Assembly (NCBI RefSeq): GCF_001403735.1
Contig: NZ_CXPG01000014.1
Coordinates: 10,001-74,000 of the forward strand
Length of the DNA stretch: 64,000 bases
DNA from: Jannaschia rubra
GTDB lineage: Bacteria; Pseudomonadota; Alphaproteobacteria; Rhodobacterales; Rhodobacteraceae
Direction of reading: 5' to 3'
Numbering within the stretch: the first letter of the stretch is position 1; each line of letters begins with the position of its first letter. A program made the position numbers and the translations under genes. This document shows, in pieces, positions 56,435 through 64,000 of this stretch. Under the pieces are notes generated by a model. That model saw only the letters and a program-made list of their open reading frames with translations. It did not search any database and was not told the origin of the DNA.

Positions 56435-57250
56435 ATGCCGAAGAGTTCCGCTACCCCCAATATCTGTGCCATCGTGTGTATCCGCAATGAAGACAGGTAT
56501 CTGAAAGAACTTGTCGAGCATCTTGAGAAAGAGGGTATCGAAGCCTTCTTCATCGACAATGGATCGACCGACGGTTCTCGCGAGACGATCGAGAAGCACA
56601 TTGGCGGGAACGTCCTGGGCGTCAGGGATCTCCCTCACAGGGGATCGTTTTCCCTCGTGGATCAGCTTCAGGCAAAGGCGGAAGTGGAGCAGACCCTCCG
56701 CCACGAGTGGGTCATGCATGTCGATGCAGATGAAATCCATCACGCCAGTTCGGACGGGACCAGATTGGTCGACGTTGCCGGGCTATCCGACGAGGCGGGT
56801 TGCAACGTCGTCAACTTCGAGGAGTTCGTCTTTCTGCCGGAAGCGGATCACGATGGCACCGATGTCGGGGCACATCTTGACGTTCTCCGGTATTACTATT
56901 TTGCTCCGGTGCCCGAGCGGCTTTTGCGTCTTTACCGTCGTGGCCAGGGTCTGGACAACCGTCCCGGTGCCGGGCATCGGCTGCGAGGCGATGCAAGGAT
57001 ATATCCGCAACCTCAGGTTCTTCGGCATTACATCACGCTCGATCAGGACCATCTTCTGCAAAAATATGTCGGTCGCGCTTTCGACCCTTCCGAACTTGGA
57101 CAGGGCTGGCATCACAACAGGGTTGGATTGACTGCGGAGATGCTCTCGTTGAGCCGGGCCGACCATGACCAATTCGAGTATCTGCCCGCTCGGGAAAGCA
57201 GGGCGTTCATTCGCGATCGGCCCCGCAAGCGACATTTCTGGAGTTGGTGA
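56435..57250 (+). CDS. family 2-like glycosyltransferase, lower-GC inserted gene
   Basis: The 271-residue protein has a GT-A fold: CAIVCIRNEDRYLKELVEHL at the N-terminus, FFIDNGSTDGSRETIEKH, the DXD-type metal site WVMHVDADEIHH, and a C-terminal RLYRRGQGLDNRPGAGHRL and QPQVLRHYITLDQDHLLQKY. This pattern is shared by bacterial glycosyltransferases of capsule or surface polysaccharide loci. Base composition is clearly less GC-rich than its neighbours and codons such as TTT, TAT and AAA are frequent. It sits alone between unrelated metabolic genes, bounded by imperfect 17-base direct repeats. Acquisition by transfer is likely; the acceptor is unknown. Confidence 0.85.
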   Translation: MPKSSATPNICAIVCIRNEDRYLKELVEHLEKEGIEAFFIDNGSTDGSRETIEKHIGGNVLGVRDLPHRGSFSLVDQLQAKAEVEQTLRHEWVMHVDADEIHHASSDGTRLVDVAGLSDEAGCNVVNFEEFVFLPEADHDGTDVGAHLDVLRYYYFAPVPERLLRLYRRGQGLDNRPGAGHRLRGDARIYPQPQVLRHYITLDQDHLLQKYVGRAFDPSELGQGWHHNRVGLTAEMLSLSRADHDQFEYLPARESRAFIRDRPRKRHFWSW

Positions 57251-57260
57251 AGTCGCACCG
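57244..57260 (+). repeat. right direct repeat flanking the glycosyltransferase cassette
   Basis: TTGGTGAAGTCGCACCG overlaps the stop codon of the glycosyltransferase gene and matches 56319-56335 at 15 of 17 positions. The region from here to 57468 holds no supported gene. Confidence 0.6.
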
Positions 57261-57468
57261 CGCGTTTCGATCCCGCGGTGAAGGGCTCGTCGCGGCCGAA
57301 GCTGCGCCCCAGGATCTGATGACGCTGTCGCCTTCTGTCCTTTCCTCGAAGCCTGGCCCGCAGCTTCCGGCGCCCGCGACAGGATCGGGTCACGTGACAT
57401 AAGCCCCCTTGACCGATCCCGCCCCGACGTCCGACCTGAACCCGACCACCCCCACCCACGGAGTTCCC

Positions 57469-58158
57469 ATGCGCCTCATCGCCTGGTCCGGTCCCCGGAA
57501 CCTCTCCACCGCCATGATGTATGCCTTCGGCAGCCGGCCGGATTTCGAGGTGCTGGACGAGCCGTTCTACGCGGCCTTCCTCAAGGCGAGCGGGGCGGAT
57601 CATCCGATGCGCGACGCTGTGCTGGCGGATCAGCCGACGGACCCGGAGGAGGTGGCGGCGATCTGTGCGGCGCCGCCGAAGGTCCATTCCTATCAGAAGC
57701 ACATGGCGCATCACATGCTGCCGGGGTTTCCCATGGGCTGGGCGGAGGGGGCCGTGCATCTGCACCTGATCCGCCATCCGGCCCGCGTGATCGCGAGCTA
57801 CGGCGCCAAGCGCGCGGAGGCGACGGAGGCCGACATCGGGTTCGCCGCGCAGGCCGCGCTCTATGACCGGATCGGGGGACTGGTGCTGGACACGGGCGAT
57901 CTGCGGGCCGATCCGCCGCGGATGCTGGCGCGGCTCTGTGCCGAGGCGGGGGTGGCCTATGACCCTGCGATGCTGCGCTGGCCCGCGGGCGGGCACGCCG
58001 CCGACGGCGTCTGGGCCGCGCATTGGTACGGGGCCGTCCACCGGTCGACCGGGTTCGCCGGGCCGGAGGGGCCGCTGCCCGAGGTGGACCGCCCCGACCT
58101 GCTGGCCGCGGCGATGCCGTTCTACAGGGCGATGCGGTCGCGGGCGCTGCAACCCTGA
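57469..58158 (+). CDS. sulfotransferase-like protein
   Basis: A 229-residue cytoplasmic protein. The N-terminal LIAWSGPRNLSTAMMYAFGS forms the 5'-phosphosulfate loop seen in sulfotransferase-like P-loop proteins, followed by DFEVLDEPFYAAFL and the 3'-phosphate motif HLHLIRHPARVIASYG. Proteins of this kind are common in roseobacters and the acceptor is not known; binding of PAPS is an inference. The start at 57469 has GGAG upstream; a TTG at 57409 in frame is less likely. It is followed by an MFS gene in the same direction. Confidence 0.8.
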   Translation: MRLIAWSGPRNLSTAMMYAFGSRPDFEVLDEPFYAAFLKASGADHPMRDAVLADQPTDPEEVAAICAAPPKVHSYQKHMAHHMLPGFPMGWAEGAVHLHLIRHPARVIASYGAKRAEATEADIGFAAQAALYDRIGGLVLDTGDLRADPPRMLARLCAEAGVAYDPAMLRWPAGGHAADGVWAAHWYGAVHRSTGFAGPEGPLPEVDRPDLLAAAMPFYRAMRSRALQP

Positions 58159-58232
58159 ACGCGCAGGTCGCGCTTGCGGCGCCGGGGCGAACGGGCAATG
58201 TGGCGGCCGAGACATGGCGGGAGGGGCGCGCG

Positions 58233-59393
58233 ATGGGACCGGGGATCGCCGTCCTGACACTGGCTTATGTGCTGTCGCAGTTCTACCGCGCGTTCCTCGC
58301 GGTGCTGGCGCCGGACCTGACCGCCGACCTGGGGCTGACGGCGGCCGACCTGGGCCGGGCCTCGGGCATCTGGTTCCTGTCGTTCGCGGCGATGCAGTTG
58401 CCGGTGGGCTGGGCGCTCGACCGGGTGGGGCCGCGGTGGACGGCCGGTGTCCTGCTGGGGGCGGCGGGCGGGGGCGGCGCGGCGCTGCTGTCGGTCGCGG
58501 GCGCGGCCTGGCACGTGGACCTTGCCATGGCGCTGATCGGGGCAGGCTGCGCGCCGGTGCTGATGGCGGGCTATGTGATCCTGGCCTACGGCGTCCGCCC
58601 TGCAATCTTCGCCACGCTGGCCGGGGCGATGGTCGGGGTGGGCAGTCTGGGCAACATCGCCGCGTCGGTGCCCCTGGGCTGGGCGGCCGAGGTGCTTGGC
58701 TGGCGCGGTGCGATGCAGGCGTTGGCGGGGGTGACGCTGGCCACGGCGGCGGGCTGCCTCGTGCTGGTGCGCGATCCGGGGGTGCAGGGCGGCGGGCGGC
58801 GGGGGTCGCTTCTGGACGTGCTGCGGGTGCCGGCGCTCTGGCTGGTGCTGCCGATGATGCTGGTGAACTACGCGCCGGCCGCGGGGCTGCGGGGCCTCTG
58901 GGCCGGGCCTTACGTCGCGCAGGGGTACGGGCCCGCGCATGTGGGGATGGTCACGCTTGTCATGGGCTTGGCGATGATCGCGGGCAATTTCGCCTATGCG
59001 CCGCTCGACCGGATCTTCGGCACGCGCAAGGGCGTGGTGCTGACCGGCAACCTGGCAGGGGCGGCGGTGCTGGCGGGCCTGTGGTGGGTGCCGCTGCCCG
59101 GGCTTGTCGTATCGACGGCGGCGCTGGCGGCGGTGGGGTTCCTCGGCGCGTCCTATGCGATGTGCATGGCGCACGGGCGCGCGTTCCTGCCGCCCGGATC
59201 GGTGGGGCGGGGGGTGACGCTGCTCAACCTGTTCTCGATCGGCGGCGTGGGGATCATGCAGTTCGCCACCGCACCGCTGTTCGATGCGGCAGGCGGGGGG
59301 GAGGCAGGGTTCCGGGCGATCTTCGGGGTCTTCGCGCTGATCCTGGTGGCGGGCTGCGCGATCTATGCCTTCGCGCCCGATTCCACGGACTGA
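58233..59393 (+). CDS. MFS transporter
   Basis: A 386-residue protein with about twelve hydrophobic helices. The cytoplasmic loop between helices 2 and 3 reads GWALDRVGPRWTAGVLLGAAG, the MFS motif A region; YVLSQFYRAFLAVLAPDL is typical of the nitrate/sugar-phosphate-like NarK/ACS groups. No substrate can be assigned. GGGAGGGG precedes the ATG at 58233. Transcribed with the sulfotransferase-like gene (75 bases apart); asd follows after 67 bases. Confidence 0.87.
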   Translation: MGPGIAVLTLAYVLSQFYRAFLAVLAPDLTADLGLTAADLGRASGIWFLSFAAMQLPVGWALDRVGPRWTAGVLLGAAGGGGAALLSVAGAAWHVDLAMALIGAGCAPVLMAGYVILAYGVRPAIFATLAGAMVGVGSLGNIAASVPLGWAAEVLGWRGAMQALAGVTLATAAGCLVLVRDPGVQGGGRRGSLLDVLRVPALWLVLPMMLVNYAPAAGLRGLWAGPYVAQGYGPAHVGMVTLVMGLAMIAGNFAYAPLDRIFGTRKGVVLTGNLAGAAVLAGLWWVPLPGLVVSTAALAAVGFLGASYAMCMAHGRAFLPPGSVGRGVTLLNLFSIGGVGIMQFATAPLFDAAGGGEAGFRAIFGVFALILVAGCAIYAFAPDSTD

Positions 59394-59460
59394 CGGGGCG
59401 CGGCCTTTACCCCACGGGCCGCGCGGTATACCCCCGGCGCGTCCCCTTCAGGAGGTTTCG

Positions 59461-60483
59461 ATGGGTTACAAGGTCGTCGTCTGCGGCGCCACGGGGAACG
59501 TGGGCCGCGAAATGCTGAACATCCTGGCCGAGCGTCAGTTCCCCGTGGACGAGATCGCGGCGCTCGCGTCGCGCAAGTCGATGGGAACCGAGGTGAGCTT
59601 CGGCGACAAGACCCTGAAGACCAAGGACCTGGAGCAGTTCGACTTCACCGGTTGGGACATCGCCTTCTTCGCCGTGGGGTCGGAGGCCACGAAGAAGTTC
59701 GCGCCCATGGCCGCGAAGGCGGGCTGCATCGTGATCGACAATTCGTCGCTCTACCGCTACGACCCGGACGTGCCGCTGGTGGTTCCCGAAGTGAACCCCG
59801 AGGCGGTCGAGGACTATGCCAAGAAGAACATCATCGCCAACCCCAACTGCTCCACCGCGCAGATGGTCGTGGTGTTGAAACCGCTGCACGACCGGGCGCG
59901 GATCAAGCGGGTCGTGGTCAGCACCTATCAATCCGTCTCGGGCACCGGCAAGGAGGCCATCGACGAGCTGTGGGACCAGACCAAGGGCATGTACGTGCCG
60001 GGTCAGGAGCGGGAGCCGAAGGTCTATCCCAAGCAGATCGCCTTCAACGTGATCCCCCATATCGACAGCTTCATGGACTCCGGCGACACCCGCGAGGAAT
60101 GGAAGATGGTCGCCGAGACCAAGAAGATCGTGGATCCCGCGATCAAGGTGACGGCCACCTGCGTGCGCGTGCCGGTCTTCGTGGGCCATTCGGAGGCCGT
60201 GAACATCGAGTTCGAGGACTTCCTCGACGAGGACGAGGCCCGCGACATCCTGCGCGAGGCGCCGGGCATCCTGGTCGTCGACAAGCGTGAGGACGGCGGC
60301 TATGTCACGCCCGTCGAATGCGTGGGAGAGTTCGCCACCTTCGTCAGCCGCATCCGGCAGGACAGCACCATCGAAAACGGGCTGAACCTGTGGATCGTGT
60401 CCGACAACCTGCGCAAGGGCGCGGCGCTCAACGCGGTGCAGATCGCCGAGACGCTGGGCGCACGGGTGTTGAAGAAGGGTTGA
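59461..60483 (+). CDS. asd: Asd, aspartate-semialdehyde dehydrogenase
   Basis: Asd reduces aspartyl-4-phosphate to aspartate semialdehyde, the branch point to lysine/DAP, threonine and methionine. The 340-residue protein has the NADP-binding VVCGATGNVGREMLNIL, the catalytic Cys in NPNCSTAQMVVVLKPL, YQSVSGTGKEAIDEL, and the substrate His in RVPVFVGHSEAVNIE. A strong AGGAGG lies before the ATG. With dapD and dapE elsewhere in the window, three DAP-pathway genes are present. It is followed by a terminator that abuts the next gene. Confidence 0.97.
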   Translation: MGYKVVVCGATGNVGREMLNILAERQFPVDEIAALASRKSMGTEVSFGDKTLKTKDLEQFDFTGWDIAFFAVGSEATKKFAPMAAKAGCIVIDNSSLYRYDPDVPLVVPEVNPEAVEDYAKKNIIANPNCSTAQMVVVLKPLHDRARIKRVVVSTYQSVSGTGKEAIDELWDQTKGMYVPGQEREPKVYPKQIAFNVIPHIDSFMDSGDTREEWKMVAETKKIVDPAIKVTATCVRVPVFVGHSEAVNIEFEDFLDEDEARDILREAPGILVVDKREDGGYVTPVECVGEFATFVSRIRQDSTIENGLNLWIVSDNLRKGAALNAVQIAETLGARVLKKG

Positions 60484-60525
60484 TATCCGATACGGGCTGA
60501 CAGGGCCCGGCGGAGTTGCCAGAGT

Positions 60526-60557
60526 GGCCCCCGGACATCATCCTTCGGGGGCCTTTT
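60526..60557 (+). terminator. intrinsic terminator after asd, abutting the next start codon
   Basis: A perfect 8-bp GGCCCCCG/CGGGGGCC stem (60526-60533 with 60546-60553) and 12-base loop are followed by four T residues (60554-60557). The start codon of the DUF4139 gene begins at 60559, a single base after the T run. Confidence 0.85.
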
Positions 60558-60558
60558 C

Positions 60559-62169
60559 ATGCGCTGCGCCATCTTTCTCTGTCTTCTGCCGGGCATGGGC
60601 CTGGCCGAGGATTTCACGCTGACCGCACCCGCCACCGGGGCGGTGATCTACCCGCAGGGCGCGACCGTCACGCGCGCCGCCTCCGTGCAGGTGCCGCAGG
60701 GGACGCACCGCCTGATGGTGCCCATGACGAACGGCCGGATGCCCCGCATCGCGGTGGAAGGCGCGGCGCTGGGGGCGACGCAGGTGATGGCGCGCGGCGT
60801 GATCGACGGCCGGCGCCTGTTCACGCCCGCCCAGGCCGCGGCGCACGAGGCCCTCCTCGACGCGCGGGAAGCGCAGGCCAGGGCCGAGGATGCCCGGATC
60901 GCGGCCTCGGCCGCGCTGGAGGCGGCGGAGGCGCGGATGGCCTTCCTGAAATCGGTGTCGGGCGCGCAACTGGCCGGGCTGGACGCCGAGGCCGTGATCG
61001 CGACGGCGGGTTCCGTGGCGGAGGGCGTGGTGCAAGCGCAGGGCGCGCTGGCCGAGGCGCGCGCCGCGACGCGCGATGCCGTGCGCGAGGTCGAGGAGGC
61101 CGCGCGGGTCGTCGCACAGGCGGAGCGCGATTTCGAGGCGACTGCCGCCCAACTCGGCCCCGTGGACATGCTGGCCGTGACCGTGACGGCGGCCACCGCG
61201 GGCGAGGTCGCGCTGACGCTGGAGGATCAGGTGCCCGAGGCGGGCTGGAGCGTCGCCTATGACGCGATGCTGGAGGACGAGGCCCTGTCGCTGCGCCGCA
61301 ACATCAGGATGTATCAGTCGAGCGGGCTGGCGCTGGAGGACATCGACCTGACGCTGAGCACCGCTTCGCCCGCAGGCCAGTCCGGCCCGTCCGAGGTCTA
61401 TCCCGATCAGGCGACCATCGTCCCGCCGCCCGATCCGAAGGAACGGGACGCGCCCGCCGGCGCCCTGCTGCGGAGCGCGCCGGAGATGGCCGTCGCGGCC
61501 GATACGGCCTTCGCGCCCACGGTCCTGGCGCAGGCGAACCTGGACGGCCCGGTCGTCACCTATTCCTGGCCCGAGCCGATCAGCCTGCCCGCGGGCGGGG
61601 CGGAGGTGACGCTGACGCTCGACACGCTGGACCTCGACGCGCGCGTCTTCAACCGCGCGGTGCCGCGCCGGGACGAGACGGCGTTCCTGATGGCCGAGGT
61701 GACGAACGACACGGGCGAGCCGCTCCTCTCCGGTCCGATGCAGACGTTTCGCGACGGGGCGCTGATGGGCGAGACCATGCTGCCGCAGGTGCCCGCGGGC
61801 GACGAGGCGGAGTTGTCCTTCGGTCCGCAGGAGCATCTGCGCCTCGAATACCGCAGGCTCGACAACACCACCGGGGATCGCGGCATCTTCGTCACCTCGG
61901 GCACGCGGCAGCAGGATCTGGTGTTCCGCGTCCGCAACCTGTCGGATGCGCCCGAGGTCGTCGAGACGATCTTCGCCCTGCCCTTCTCGGAGCAGCAGGA
62001 CCTGGAGATCACGCTCGACGCCGCGCCCGAACCCGACCGGCGCGACCTCGACGAAAAGCGGGGCGTGGCGCAATGGACGCTGGACGTGGCGGGCGGCGAG
62101 GAGGCCGAGGTGCGGCTCGACATCCGCATGGAATGGCCGGAGGGGCAGCAGCTCCAGTGGTATCCCTGA
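60559..62169 (+). CDS. DUF4139 (mucoidy inhibitor MuiA-like) exported protein
   Basis: A 536-residue protein with a signal peptide (residues 1-16, ending GMGLAED), an N-terminal DUF4140-like segment (VIYPQGATVTRAASVQVPQG), an Ala/Glu-rich coiled coil (about residues 90-195), and the C-terminal DUF4139 domain beginning near GWSVAYDAMLEDEALSLRRN and ending VEVRLDIRMEWPEGQQLQWYP (given in part: EWPEGQQLQW). MuiA-family proteins were named for suppression of mucoidy; the biochemical role is unclear. No normal ribosome-binding site is visible, because the asd terminator occupies that position. Convergent with the P450 gene, three bases between stops. Confidence 0.85.
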   Translation: MRCAIFLCLLPGMGLAEDFTLTAPATGAVIYPQGATVTRAASVQVPQGTHRLMVPMTNGRMPRIAVEGAALGATQVMARGVIDGRRLFTPAQAAAHEALLDAREAQARAEDARIAASAALEAAEARMAFLKSVSGAQLAGLDAEAVIATAGSVAEGVVQAQGALAEARAATRDAVREVEEAARVVAQAERDFEATAAQLGPVDMLAVTVTAATAGEVALTLEDQVPEAGWSVAYDAMLEDEALSLRRNIRMYQSSGLALEDIDLTLSTASPAGQSGPSEVYPDQATIVPPPDPKERDAPAGALLRSAPEMAVAADTAFAPTVLAQANLDGPVVTYSWPEPISLPAGGAEVTLTLDTLDLDARVFNRAVPRRDETAFLMAEVTNDTGEPLLSGPMQTFRDGALMGETMLPQVPAGDEAELSFGPQEHLRLEYRRLDNTTGDRGIFVTSGTRQQDLVFRVRNLSDAPEVVETIFALPFSEQQDLEITLDAAPEPDRRDLDEKRGVAQWTLDVAGGEEAEVRLDIRMEWPEGQQLQWYP

Positions 62170-62172
62170 CGC

Positions 62173-63423
62173 TCAGGCCGGGCGCAGGTCGCACAGGCGG
62201 AAGCCCCCCTTGGGAAGCGCCGGAAGCGCCGTCATGTCGAGACGCGCATCCGGCGTCGCCACCCGGTAGCGGACGGCCCCGGTCAGCCAGTCGGCCGCCG
62301 CCCGCATCTGCGCCACGCTGACCCATTCGCCGGCACAGCGATGGTTGGCCAGGAAGTCGCCGCCACCCTGCGGGATCATGTCGAAAGGCCCGACCTCGCG
62401 GCCGAGGTGCCGGTCGGGGCGGAAGTCGTCGGGCGAGTCCCAGACGGAAGGGTCGCGGTTCGTGCCGTAGAGCGACAGGACGCAGCGCGTGCCGGGGGCT
62501 ATTGGTGCCCCGTCCCACTCCACCCCCTCGCCCGCGATGGCGGCCACGACGGGAAAGAACGGGTAGAGGCGGCGCACCTCGCGCACGAAGGCGTCGCGGC
62601 GGTCGGGGTCGCCCGTGATGCTCTCCGCCGCCGTGGGGTGGACGTGGAGCGCATGGGCGAGGAACACGACCCAGGCCGCGTTGGCGACGATGGGCCGCAG
62701 GAACGACAGGAAGTCGCCCGCCACGACATCGAGCGGCAGGGGCATGCCGTCGGCGTGGGTCCAGCCCGCCGCGCGCACCACCGGCGCCTCGGGCGGCAGG
62801 TCGGCGCGGCCCTTGCGGATGTCGTCGATCAGCCCGCCGATCCACTTCTGCCCGCCGTGGCGCGCGCGCATGGCGCGGATGCGGCTGGCGGGCGACATCT
62901 CGCCCGCCTGGTTGAACATGTCGGTCAGGATCCGCGTCCGGTCGTCCAGATCCCCGGGCGGCAGGGGCACGCCGTTCCAGCCGCAGGCCACGACGGTCAG
63001 GATGCGGCACATCTCGGGGAACAGGTCCACGGTGCCGGCTGCGGCCCAGCGCGGCAGCGCCGCGTCGAGTTCCTGCCGGAACCGCCGCGCCAGATCGTCA
63101 GGCGCGCCGTGCGCCATGAGGTCCATCCCCTGCTTCTTGCGATGCAGATGTTCGGCCCCGTCGGTGCCCTGTATCACGCCTTTCGGCCCGAACAGGATGC
63201 CGCCAACCGCGCGCGGCACCGCGCCTTCGCGCGTGAAACGGTCGGTGTCATAGAACATCCGGGCCGCACGACGCCCGGTCAGGGCGCAGGCCGGGCTGCC
63301 CATGAGGCGCATCCGGAACGCCTGCGTCCGCATCGCCCGCGCCCGTCGGGGGATATAGCGATAGGGGTCGTGGAGCAGTGGCAGGGTGGAATCGGGCCAG
63401 CGGTCGTGGGGAAGGTCGGGCAT
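62173..63423 (-). CDS. CYP152-type cytochrome P450 fatty-acid peroxygenase
   Basis: CYP152 enzymes use hydrogen peroxide directly to hydroxylate or decarboxylate fatty acids and need no redox partner. The 416-residue protein aligns without shifts to Bacillus P450-BSbeta as I recall it: Gln85 in GVIQGTDG, Arg243-Pro244 in SFLRPIVANAA (carboxylate-binding Arg242-Pro243 in BSbeta), and the heme ligand Cys363 in NHRCAGEWVS. Gln at 85 resembles the hydroxylase BSbeta rather than the decarboxylase OleT, which has His there. No signal peptide. CGGAGG precedes the start at 63423; the frame is open upstream. Confidence 0.9.
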   Translation of the reverse strand: MPDLPHDRWPDSTLPLLHDPYRYIPRRARAMRTQAFRMRLMGSPACALTGRRAARMFYDTDRFTREGAVPRAVGGILFGPKGVIQGTDGAEHLHRKKQGMDLMAHGAPDDLARRFRQELDAALPRWAAAGTVDLFPEMCRILTVVACGWNGVPLPPGDLDDRTRILTDMFNQAGEMSPASRIRAMRARHGGQKWIGGLIDDIRKGRADLPPEAPVVRAAGWTHADGMPLPLDVVAGDFLSFLRPIVANAAWVVFLAHALHVHPTAAESITGDPDRRDAFVREVRRLYPFFPVVAAIAGEGVEWDGAPIAPGTRCVLSLYGTNRDPSVWDSPDDFRPDRHLGREVGPFDMIPQGGGDFLANHRCAGEWVSVAQMRAAADWLTGAVRYRVATPDARLDMTALPALPKGGFRLCDLRPA

Positions 63424-63488
63424 GGGGCATCCTCCGGGCGGTTCCCGACCCATAACCCCGATGCATGCGGACCGTTCCGGCCGCCCGG

Positions 63489-63800
63489 TCAGAACCGGTC
63501 GGCGCGGACGACGTCGCAATCGGTGACGGAGACGAGCCCGATATGCGTCTCGACCACGGCGAAGGCGGCCTCGAGCAGGGCATCCAGCCGGTCGGCGCGC
63601 ACGATGCACATGACCGCGACCATGCCCCCCGCGCGCCCCACCTGCCCCGCCCGCGACCAGAGGCCCGACCGGCCGGACCCGCCGCGCACCGGCAGCACGG
63701 TGAAGCCGGTGACGCCCGCCTTGAGCAGGGTATCGGTCAGGCGGCGCTGCATGACCTCCTCGATCACGATCTCGACGCGCTTGGCGGGGTGGGTCTGCAT
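63489..63800 (-). CDS. PII-like signalling protein, probable SbtB-type partner of the SbtA-like permease
   Basis: A 103-residue PII-like protein with a ferredoxin-like beta-alpha-beta pattern: KRVEIVIEEVMQRRLTDTLL at the start, a short T-loop region with GGSGRSGLW, and a closing VETHIGLVSVTDCDVVR. The GGSGRSGLW loop and the adjacency to an SbtA-type permease identify the SbtB-like group, which binds adenine nucleotides and controls the bicarbonate transporter. GGAGG lies upstream of the start at 63800. The start is four bases after the permease stop, so the two are co-transcribed, permease first. Confidence 0.85.
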   Translation of the reverse strand: MQTHPAKRVEIVIEEVMQRRLTDTLLKAGVTGFTVLPVRGGSGRSGLWSRAGQVGRAGGMVAVMCIVRADRLDALLEAAFAVVETHIGLVSVTDCDVVRADRF

Positions 63801-63804
63801 CGGC

Positions 63805-64000
63805 TCAGCCTCCGGCGATCATGCGGGACACGGCCAGGTAGAGCGGCAGGCCCAGCGTCAGGTTGAAGGGAAACGTCACCCCCAGCGACAGGGTGAGATA
63901 GATCGACGGGTTCGCATCGGGCAGCGCCACCCGCATCGCGGCGGGCACGGCGATATAGCTGGCCGAGGCGCCCAGCACCATGAACAGCATCCCGCTGCCG
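63805..64000 (-). CDS. sbtA: SbtA-like sodium-dependent bicarbonate transporter, C-terminal part (runs off window)
   Basis: Only the last 64 or so residues are in the window; the gene continues past 64000. The visible part, ASASYIAVPAAMRVALPDAN and LTLSLGVTFPFNLTLGLPLY, is the conserved C-terminal block of the SbtA/DUF897 permease family: two membrane segments and a Pro-rich loop. In cyanobacteria SbtA imports bicarbonate with sodium under SbtB control; the heterotrophic homologues are less studied. Completeness cannot be checked. Confidence 0.8.
   Translation of the reverse strand, partial: GSGMLFMVLGASASYIAVPAAMRVALPDANPSIYLTLSLGVTFPFNLTLGLPLYLAVSRMIAGG

Noticed and set aside
56511-57131. 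206-codon overlapping frame inside the glycosyltransferase gene
   Set aside because: The other frame carries a complete GT-A glycosyltransferase pattern; this one has no recognisable domain.
59398-59424. Terminator between the MFS gene and asd
   Set aside because: An 8-bp stem with an 11-base loop exists but is followed by GGTATA rather than a T run; it may instead overlap the asd promoter.

Overview
The window is about 64 kb of GC-rich chromosome from an alphaproteobacterium, most probably a member of the Rhodobacteraceae (Roseobacter/Rhodobacter group). This rests on gene families and gene order: a divergent RegB/RegA redox two-component pair close to ahcY, the tight tsaE-amgK-murU-addB-addA-trxA run, a PrtD/HlyD type I secretion pair, DUF2853 and DUF3775 proteins, and promoters that fit alphaproteobacterial sigma-32 and EcfG patterns. 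No rRNA, tRNA, CRISPR array, insertion sequence or prophage was seen. Coding density is very high; the only gene-free stretches are short (at most about 280 bases).

Region by region. 0.2-2.3 kb: methionine sulfoxide repair (msrP-msrQ) and a fasciclin protein. 2.6-7.6 kb: clpB with a sigma-32 type promoter, a DUF2853 protein and two tandem PRC-barrel exported proteins, one carrying a strict nine-residue repeat. 7.8-13.8 kb: ahcY, YceI, HD hydrolase, GNAT, a DUF2177 membrane protein, then a small lipoprotein translationally coupled to regA, and divergent regB. 13.9-24.4 kb: a PAS-domain protein with a CtrA-type box upstream, then tRNA modification (tsaE), cell-wall sugar recycling (amgK, murU), double-strand break repair (addB, addA) and thioredoxin. 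24.5-31.3 kb: ammonium transporter, class A penicillin-binding protein, and a type I secretion ATPase/adaptor pair without a visible substrate. 31.4-37.3 kb: RidA, glycerophosphodiesterase, an acyltransferase-like protein, pterin dehydratase, MscS channel, peroxiredoxin, FAD reductase and rsmD. 37.3-44.5 kb: recQ, YaaA, the DAP/lysine genes dapE and dapD, stress membrane protein GlsB and small unknowns. 44.5-49.8 kb: a complete Opp/Yej-type peptide ABC importer. 50.0-56.3 kb: LOG-family protein, phytase-like esterase, murein endopeptidase MepA, MFS transporter, a broken GNAT gene, thioesterase, YggT, class IV aminotransferase. 56.4-57.25 kb: a lower-GC glycosyltransferase cassette flanked by imperfect direct repeats. 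57.4-64.0 kb: sulfotransferase-like protein, MFS transporter, asd, DUF4139 protein, a CYP152-type peroxygenase, and a PII-like/SbtA bicarbonate transport pair whose permease runs off the window.

Themes that tie genes together are oxidative and redox stress (msrPQ, regAB, peroxiredoxin, yaaA, trxA), envelope maintenance (amgK/murU, PBP1, mepA, mscS, dapD/dapE/asd) and nutrient uptake (amtB, peptide ABC importer, SbtA). Many neighbours overlap by ATGA or GTGA, so translational coupling is common. The items most worth follow-up are the nonapeptide-repeat PRC protein, the lipoprotein coupled to regA, the CtrA box before the PAS protein, the CYP152 enzyme with Gln85, and the inserted glycosyltransferase cassette. 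Gene identities are from recognition of sequence motifs by eye, without database searches.
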